A stretch of 18,535 nt of DNA. Origin: Spirochaetaceae bacterium (GTDB lineage Bacteria; Spirochaetota; Spirochaetia; SZUA-6; Bin103). Position 1 is the stretch's first letter. Every line of letters starts with the position of its first letter. Positions 13,503-18,535 of the stretch are shown in pieces. Location of the stretch: NCBI GenBank assembly GCA_026710565.1, contig JAPOQV010000616.1, positions 1 through 18,535 on the forward strand, in the 5' to 3' direction. A program made the position numbers and the translations under genes. Under the pieces are notes generated by a model. The model was given only the letters and a program-made list of their open reading frames with translations, was not told the DNA's origin and ran no database searches.

Positions 13503-14230
13503 CGCCCGGCATCGCCCGGGCGCTGCAGCGCGCCGAGCGCCTGCCTCAGATCGACGCGACGCTCATAGATCGCGGTACCGACGATCGCGCCGGCGGCGGC
13601 GCCCGTCGAAGCGATCGCCGTGAGGTCGGCCTGCGAGCTCACGCCCCCGGAGAACAGCACCGGAAGCCCGGATGCCTGGGCGGCGGCCGTGCCTCCCCCC
13701 AGGTCCGGGCCTGCCAGCATGCCGTCGCGGTCGACCGCCGTATGGATCAGTCCGGCGAGCCCCGATCCGCGCACGGCATCGATCAGCGCCCGCTCGCCGC
13801 CCGCGGATTCCGCCCAGCCCTTGACCTGCACCTGCCCCAAGCGGGCGTCGATGCCGCCGACCACCCGGCCGGGCCACCGCTCGGCCCAGTGCAGGACCTC
13901 TGCCGTGCTGGTTGCGAGCGTCGTGCCCACCACCACCGCGTCCGCTCCCAGGTCGAGCAGCGCCTCGGCGTCCTCCGCGGTCCGTACCCCGCCGCCGACC
14001 TGCACGCGTACGTCGACTGCCTTGCGGATCCTGCCGATCGCCGCGCGGTTGCCGCCGTCGCCGCGCGCGGCGTCCAGGTCGACCACGTGGATCCACAGCG
14101 CCCCCTGCTCGGCGAAACCTGTTGCAACGGCCGGGGCGTCGTCGCCGTAGCGGCGCGCGCGCTCGAAGTCCCCCTGCTGCAACTGCACGCAGCGGCCATC
14201 GAGCAGATCGATCGCGGGTACGATGAGCAC
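13490..14230 (-). CDS. hisA: ProFAR isomerase HisA
   Basis: The 246-aa (beta-alpha)8 barrel isomerizes ProFAR to PRFAR, the step after HisI and HisE. It starts at GTG with LIVPAIDLLDGRCVQLQQGD, including the catalytic Asp of AIDLLDG. Phosphate-binding motifs are VQVGGGVRTAEDAEALLDLG and LFSGGVSSQADLTAI. HTAVDRDGMLAGPDL carries the second catalytic Asp (TAVDRDG). The length is typical. It lies 7 bp after the stop of the PtsN-like gene and overlaps hisE by 13 bp, so the three form one operon. Confidence 0.95.
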   Translation of the reverse strand: MLIVPAIDLLDGRCVQLQQGDFERARRYGDDAPAVATGFAEQGALWIHVVDLDAARGDGGNRAAIGRIRKAVDVRVQVGGGVRTAEDAEALLDLGADAVVVGTTLATSTAEVLHWAERWPGRVVGGIDARLGQVQVKGWAESAGGERALIDAVRGSGLAGLIHTAVDRDGMLAGPDLGGGTAAAQASGLPVLFSGGVSSQADLTAIASTGAAAGAIVGTAIYERRVDLRQALGALQRPGDAGRWVT

Positions 14231-14237
14231 CGCGGCC

Positions 14238-14693
14238 TCAGTGCAGCGGTTCGAACGCCTGATGCAGCGTGCGCTCGACCGTGTGCGAGTCGACCCCGCT
14301 CTCCCACAGGCCGGTCAGGAGGCCCTGCCGGCCCAGGCGGCAGATCACGGCCAGCACCTGCAGGTACTCCGAGCGCTGCGCGGGCGCAGTCGCGAACACG
14401 AACAGGAGATGCACCGGCTGTCGGTCGACGGCGGCGAACTCGATGCCGAGCCGGGACACGCCGACCGCAACCAGCAGCGAAGACAGCCCTTTCAGCTCGC
14501 CGTGCGAAAGCGCGATGCCTCGTCCGACCGCCGTGGAGTGGACGCGCTCGCGGGCGACCACCGCGTTCTCGATTGCCTCACGATTGGCGTCGCCCAGCGC
14601 CGGCCAGCGGCTGATCACCTCATGGATTGCGGCCCATTTATCGCGACTGGAGAGATCGGGGACAACCGCAACGGACGGCACGCAACCCTGCAC
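14238..14693 (-). CDS. PTS EIIA domain protein (PtsN/fructose type)
   Basis: This 151-aa protein is a stand-alone EIIA of the fructose/nitrogen family. GRGIALSHGELKG contains the phosphorylatable His64 in the family context GIAxPH, with Ser replacing Pro. VHLLFVFATAPAQRSEYLQ is the central strand and the HLxxLA-like motif. WAAIHEVISRW and REAIENAVVARE correspond to N-terminal helices. No EIIB or EIIC is nearby, so a regulatory rather than transport role is likely. The start is GTG (14693), with another in-frame GTG four codons later. It leads the hisA-hisE operon and diverges from purSL. Confidence 0.85.
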   Translation of the reverse strand: MQGCVPSVAVVPDLSSRDKWAAIHEVISRWPALGDANREAIENAVVARERVHSTAVGRGIALSHGELKGLSSLLVAVGVSRLGIEFAAVDRQPVHLLFVFATAPAQRSEYLQVLAVICRLGRQGLLTGLWESGVDSHTVERTLHQAFEPLH

Positions 14694-14762
14694 TGCCGTT
14701 CACGTTACACGCGATACGCCGGCGCGACAACGACGATAGGCGCGGACGTGGTACGCTGCCCC

Positions 14763-17700
14763 GTGCGCATAGCGGTCGCATATCGGCCCGGCATTACCGA
14801 TGGCAGGGCGACGGCGCTGGCCGCCACGCTGGCCGCCGACGGCATCGGCCGGATCGCGGCGATGCGCATCGTCGACATCCACATAGTCGAAGGGGTCTCC
14901 GTGCAGCGCGCGGCGCTGGAGTCGCTGCTCGCCGACGGCGTTGCCAGCATCGCCATCGACGAGACGCCGCTGGACGGCGCCGGCCTGGTCGTCGAGGTGA
15001 CCTGCCGTCCGGGCGTGCACGACCCCGCCAGCGGGACGCTGCGCGAGGTGGTGGGGTTCCTCGCCGACCTCCCACCCGCGGCGACGCTGCAGACGGCCCG
15101 CCAGTACCGGTTCCTGCTCGAGGAAGGCGTGGACCCGTCGGCGGTCTCCGGACGGCTGGCCGAGGCTCTTCACAACCCGCTGGTTCAGCGGGCTACGTCG
15201 ATCGCTGCGCCGGCATGGGAACGCGGTGAGCGACCGCCCGAGCGCTACCCGTCGGTGGCGGCCGACCGCCCGCCCGCCGTCGGCCGGATCGACGTGGCGG
15301 CGATGGACGACGGCGCGCTGGCGCGGCTTTCGGATCGGCGGCTGCTGGCGCTGTCGGCGGCGGAGCTTGCCTCCATCCGCTCCTACGCGGCCGATGTGGA
15401 GACTCGGTCGCGCCGGCGCGAAGCCGGCATCGGCGAGGCGCTCACCGACGTGGAGCTCGAGATGCTGGCCCAGACCTGGTCCGAGCACTGCAAGCACAAG
15501 ATCTTCAACGCGGTCATCGATCACACCGAGGACGGCCGCACCGAGCGCATCGTGTCGCTGTTCGACACCTATATCCGCCGCACGACCGCGGAGCTGGACG
15601 ACGGAACCGGATTCCTGAAGTCGGTGTTCAGCGACGACTCCGGGGTGATTCGGTTCGATGACCGGACGCTGCTGTGCTTCAAGGCCGAGACGCACAACGC
15701 GCCGTCCGCACTGGATCCCTACGGCGGGGCCATCACCGGCATCGTCGGGGTGAACCGCGACATCATCGGCACCGGCCGCGGCGCCAAGCCGATCTTCAAC
15801 ACCGACGTCCTCTGTTTCGCGCCGCCGGACACTCCGGAGCGGGACGTGCCGGCCGAGCTCATGCATCCGCGGCGGATGCTGGCCGGGGTCCATCGCGGCA
15901 TCGTCGACGGCGGCAATCAGTCGGGGATTCCGGTGGTGGCCGGAGCCTTCCTGTTCGACCCGAGCTTCATCGGCAAGCCGCTGGTGTTCTGCGGAACCGG
16001 CGGCGTGCTGCCGGCCGAGGTGGCCGGCGAGCCTGCCTGGCAGGGGCGGGGGCGGCCCCCTCGTTTCCGCCCGCAGCTCCCGCGGAAAGCCGCTGGTGTT
16101 CCTCGGACCCGGCGGCGTGCTGCGGGCCGAGGGGGCCGGCGAGCCTGCCTGGCAGGGGCGGGTGCGGCCCGGCGACCTGGCGGTCATGGTCGGCGGACGC
16201 ATCGGCAAGGACGGCATCCACGGCGCGACCTTCTCTTCGCTGGCCCTGGACGACAGCTCGCCCGCCTCGGCGGTCCAGATCGGCGATCCCATCGTGCAGC
16301 GCCGCGTGCTCGATCTGCTGCTGGAGGCGCGCGATGCCGGCCTGTTCCACGGCATCACCGACAACGGCGCCGGCGGCCTGTCATCGTCGCTCGGGGAGAT
16401 GGCGCGCGAGTCGGGCGGGGTGAGCATCGACCTGGACGCGGCGCCCCTGAACTATCCGGGCCTGGCGCCATGGGAGATCCTGCTGTCCGAGTCGCAGGAG
16501 CGCATGAGCCTGGCGGTGCCGCCGGGCAGGATTGAGGCCCTGCGCCACCTGGCGGCCGACCGGGGCGTGGAGCTCTCCGTGGTGGGCCGTTTCACCGATG
16601 ACCGCCTGGTTGCGGTGCGCGCCGGCGGCGAGCTGGTCGCGTCGCTCGACCTGGGGTTTCTCCACGATGGCGTGCCGCGCATGCGGCTGCGCTCGGCGTG
16701 GGAGCCGCCGCCCGCCGTTCGCGTGCAGGCCGATCGGCTGCGCGGCGCGCCGGCCCCGGAGGAAGCCCTGCTGGCGCTGCTGGCCGAGCCCAACATCACC
16801 TCCAAGGAGCGCCTGGTCCGGCAGTACGATCACGAGGTGCGCGCCGGATCGGTGGTCAAGCCGTTCTGCGGGGTCCGGGCCGACGGGCCCACCGACGGAG
16901 CGGTGGTCCGCCCGCGCTACGACAGCTACCGGGGGGTGACCGTCACGCACGGCATCTGCCCGTGGCTGTCGCAGGTCGACCCGTACGTGATGGCGATGTG
17001 CGCGGTGGACGAGGCGGTGCGCGCGCACGCGGCGTGCGGCGGCGATCCGGACCGGATGGCGGCGCTGGACAATTTCTGCTGGCCCGACCCGATCGAGTCG
17101 GAGCAGACGCCCGACGGGCGGCACAAGCTGGGGCAGCTCGTTCGCGCCGCCAGGGGGCTGCGCCGCGCCTGTCTTGCCTACCGGCTGCCGCTGATCTCCG
17201 GCAAGGACTCGATGAAGAACGACGCGTTCGCAGGCGGCCGCAAGATCTCGGTGCTGCCGACGCTGCTGGTGTCGCTGATCGGCATCATTCCGGATGTGCG
17301 GCAGGCGCTGACCACCGACTTCAAGCGGCCCGGGGACCTGCTGTTCGTGGTAGGGGCGACCCGCGACGAACTCCGGGCCAGCGCCTACGACCGGATGTAC
17401 GGCGGCGGCCGGCATGGACCGGACGTGCTGCCGGAAGCCGCGCGAGACGCGTATCGTGCCCTGCACGCGGCGGCCCGCGAGGGGGGCATCGCCTCCTGCC
17501 ACGACCTCGCCGACGGCGGGCTGGCGGTCGCTCTGGCCGAGTCCGCGATCGGGGGCCGGGTGGGCGCCCGCGTCCGCTTGGAGCGCTTGGCCGCGCCCCC
17601 GCGGACCTCCACGACGGGCTTGCTGTTCGGAGAGACCCCGTCGCGGCTGCTGGTGTCGGTGCCGCGCCGGCGGCGGGAGCGCTTCCTGACCCTGATCGAC

Positions 17701-17841
17701 GGTCTGGACGCGGCCGAGATCGGCGAGGTGTCAGGCGACCGGTGGCTGCACGTGTCCCGGCACGGCCGGCGGGTCCCCGGCGTCGAGGTGGAGCGGCTGG
17801 CAGCGGCGTGGAGCACCGGTCCGGCCGGAGGCGGCAGTTGA
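14763..17841 (+). CDS. purL: Phosphoribosylformylglycinamidine synthase PurSL, frameshifted in this sequence
   Basis: This large FGAM synthase has an N-terminal part (first ~150 aa) with two PurS-like modules (VRIAVAYRPGITD, LVVEVTCRPGVHD, ALHNPLVQ), as in PurSL fusions. The PurL core follows: TWSEHCKHKIFN, TGRGAKPIFNTDVL, GNQSGIPVVAGAF, MVGGRIGKDGIHGATFSS, ITDNGAGGLSSSLGEMA. The GTG at 14763 gives a PurS-like start; GTG at 14748 also fits. The frame is broken near 16056, where a 112-bp imperfect duplication shifts it by +1; translation resumes in another frame at about 16096. Removing 112 bp gives 988 aa, a normal PurSL length. It ends in a TTGA overlap with purQ, the glutaminase partner. 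Confidence 0.88.
15972..16170 (+). repeat. Imperfect 112-bp tandem duplication inside purL
   Basis: Positions 15972-16058 recur at 16084-16170 with seven mismatches in 87 bp, offset 112 bp. The spacer 16059-16083 itself looks like a damaged copy of 15947-15971. The duplication breaks the purL frame. Copy one keeps the family residues at its start (FCGTGGVLP), whereas copy two keeps them only at its end (RVRPGDLAVM). Confidence 0.85.
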
Positions 17842-18535
17842 ACCGCGTCCGCGTGCGGGTGTGCGTGCTCGGCGGCTTCGGCATCAACGCGGACGAGGAG
17901 TTGGCCGCGGCCTTCGAGGCGGTCGGCGCCCGTGCCGAGCGCGTGCACGTCACCGAGCTGACGCTCGGCCGCGAACCGCTGGCGGCGTTCGGGATCCTTG
18001 CACTGCCCGGCGGGTTCACCTATGGCGATCACCTGGGTTCCGCGACGGCGATGGCGGCGCTGCTGCGCCGCCGGCTGCGGTCGGAGATCGACCGGTTTCT
18101 GGATTCGGGCCGCCTGGTCGTGGGCATCTGCAACGGGTTCCAGATCCTGGTCCGCGCCGGGCTGCTGCCGGCGGCCGGCCGGCGCTGGCAGTGCCAGGCG
18201 TCGCTGATCCACAACGAGTCGGGCCGTTTCGAGGATCGGTGGGTGCGGGTGGGATTCGAGGCCCGGTCGCCGTGTGTCTGGACGCGGGGACTGAGCGACC
18301 TGGAGCTGCCGGTCCGGCATGGCGAGGGCAGACTGGTGTTCGCCGGGACGGAGGTGCAGTCGCGCCTGGAGGCTGCGGGCCACGTGTGCGTACGCTACCG
18401 GAGCGGCGCTGGCGGGCCGCCCGCCTATCCGGGGAACCCCAACGGTTCGACCGCGGCGGCGGCCGGGCCGTGCGGCGCGGGCGGGCGGGGGGTCGGGGGG
18501 ATGGCGCGCCCCGGGGGGGGACCGGGCCCCGTGAC
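17838..18535 (+). CDS. purQ: FGAM synthase glutaminase subunit PurQ, 3' end missing
   Basis: A class I glutamine amidotransferase frame of 232 codons is open to the right edge. It starts at TTG 17838, overlapping the purL stop (TTGA), with GGAGG six bases before it; GTG at 17847 is an alternative. VRVCVLGGFGINADEELAAA is the N-terminal strand and helix. LPGGFTYGDHLGSATAMA is the oxyanion-hole region. VVGICNGFQIL contains nucleophile Cys98, and LIHNESGRFEDRWV and NPNGS are PurQ-specific. The catalytic His/Glu should follow as MPHPE, but the sequence reads MARPG in a G-rich tail. This probably reflects base errors at the contig end rather than a dead enzyme. It supplies ammonia to PurSL. Confidence 0.92.
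   Translation, partial: MNRVRVRVCVLGGFGINADEELAAAFEAVGARAERVHVTELTLGREPLAAFGILALPGGFTYGDHLGSATAMAALLRRRLRSEIDRFLDSGRLVVGICNGFQILVRAGLLPAAGRRWQCQASLIHNESGRFEDRWVRVGFEARSPCVWTRGLSDLELPVRHGEGRLVFAGTEVQSRLEAAGHVCVRYRSGAGGPPAYPGNPNGSTAAAAGPCGAGGRGVGGMARPGGGPGPV

Noticed and set aside
14700..16427. 575-codon open frame on the minus strand
   Set aside because: It is antisense to purL, whose motifs are clear.
1..18535. CRISPR arrays, insertion sequences, prophage genes or rRNA
   Set aside because: No regularly spaced repeats, transposase motifs, phage genes or rRNA sequence were seen.

Overview
This is a very GC-rich bacterial segment of compact housekeeping and regulatory genes. Nearly every position is coding, several genes overlap by a few bases, and divergent pairs are separated by only 20-80 bp. 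The gene content suggests a high-GC spirochaete-like bacterium: a PPi-type phosphofructokinase, a PurS/PurL fusion, a YbjN-PspA pair and a DGK1/SEC59-type membrane kinase. No phylogenetic marker was tested, so the lineage is an inference. Both window edges look like contig ends with degraded sequence quality.

Layout. Positions 1-490 (minus) hold the 5' part of a response-regulator-like gene, followed by about 420 bp of non-coding DNA with two hairpins and an AT-rich island. From 6195 down to 911, six genes run on the minus strand: ctpA-like S41 protease, rsmE, an NtrC-like sigma-54 regulator without a DNA-binding domain, a STAS plus zinc-ribbon protein, a YbjN-domain protein and pspA. The last three look like one operon behind a clear sigma-70 promoter whose -10 lies almost on the start codon. 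lgt (6284-7357, plus) diverges from ctpA. A minus-strand tRNA-Val(CAC) follows, then a DGK1-like membrane enzyme and a PPi-type PFK. A divergent DAACS-family transporter and galU share a 21-bp spacer that carries both ribosome binding sites. A family 2 glycosyltransferase diverges from shikimate kinase. A minus-strand his block (hisE with a degenerate HisI-like front, hisA) is followed by a PtsN-like EIIA gene. Finally purSL and purQ run off the right edge.

Functionally the window combines envelope functions (Lgt, CtpA, PspA, GalU, GT2), central carbon metabolism (PPi-PFK), amino-acid synthesis (AroK, HisA, HisE) and purine synthesis (PurSL, PurQ). The point most worth follow-up is the STAS-YbjN-PspA operon next to an HTH-less sigma-54 activator, which may be a membrane-stress module wired differently from the classical Psp system. 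Two other patterns stand out. Short (12-16 bp) tandem duplications sit mainly at gene boundaries or in linkers around 2.0-2.8 kb. A 112-bp imperfect duplication breaks the purL frame and is more likely an assembly error than biology.
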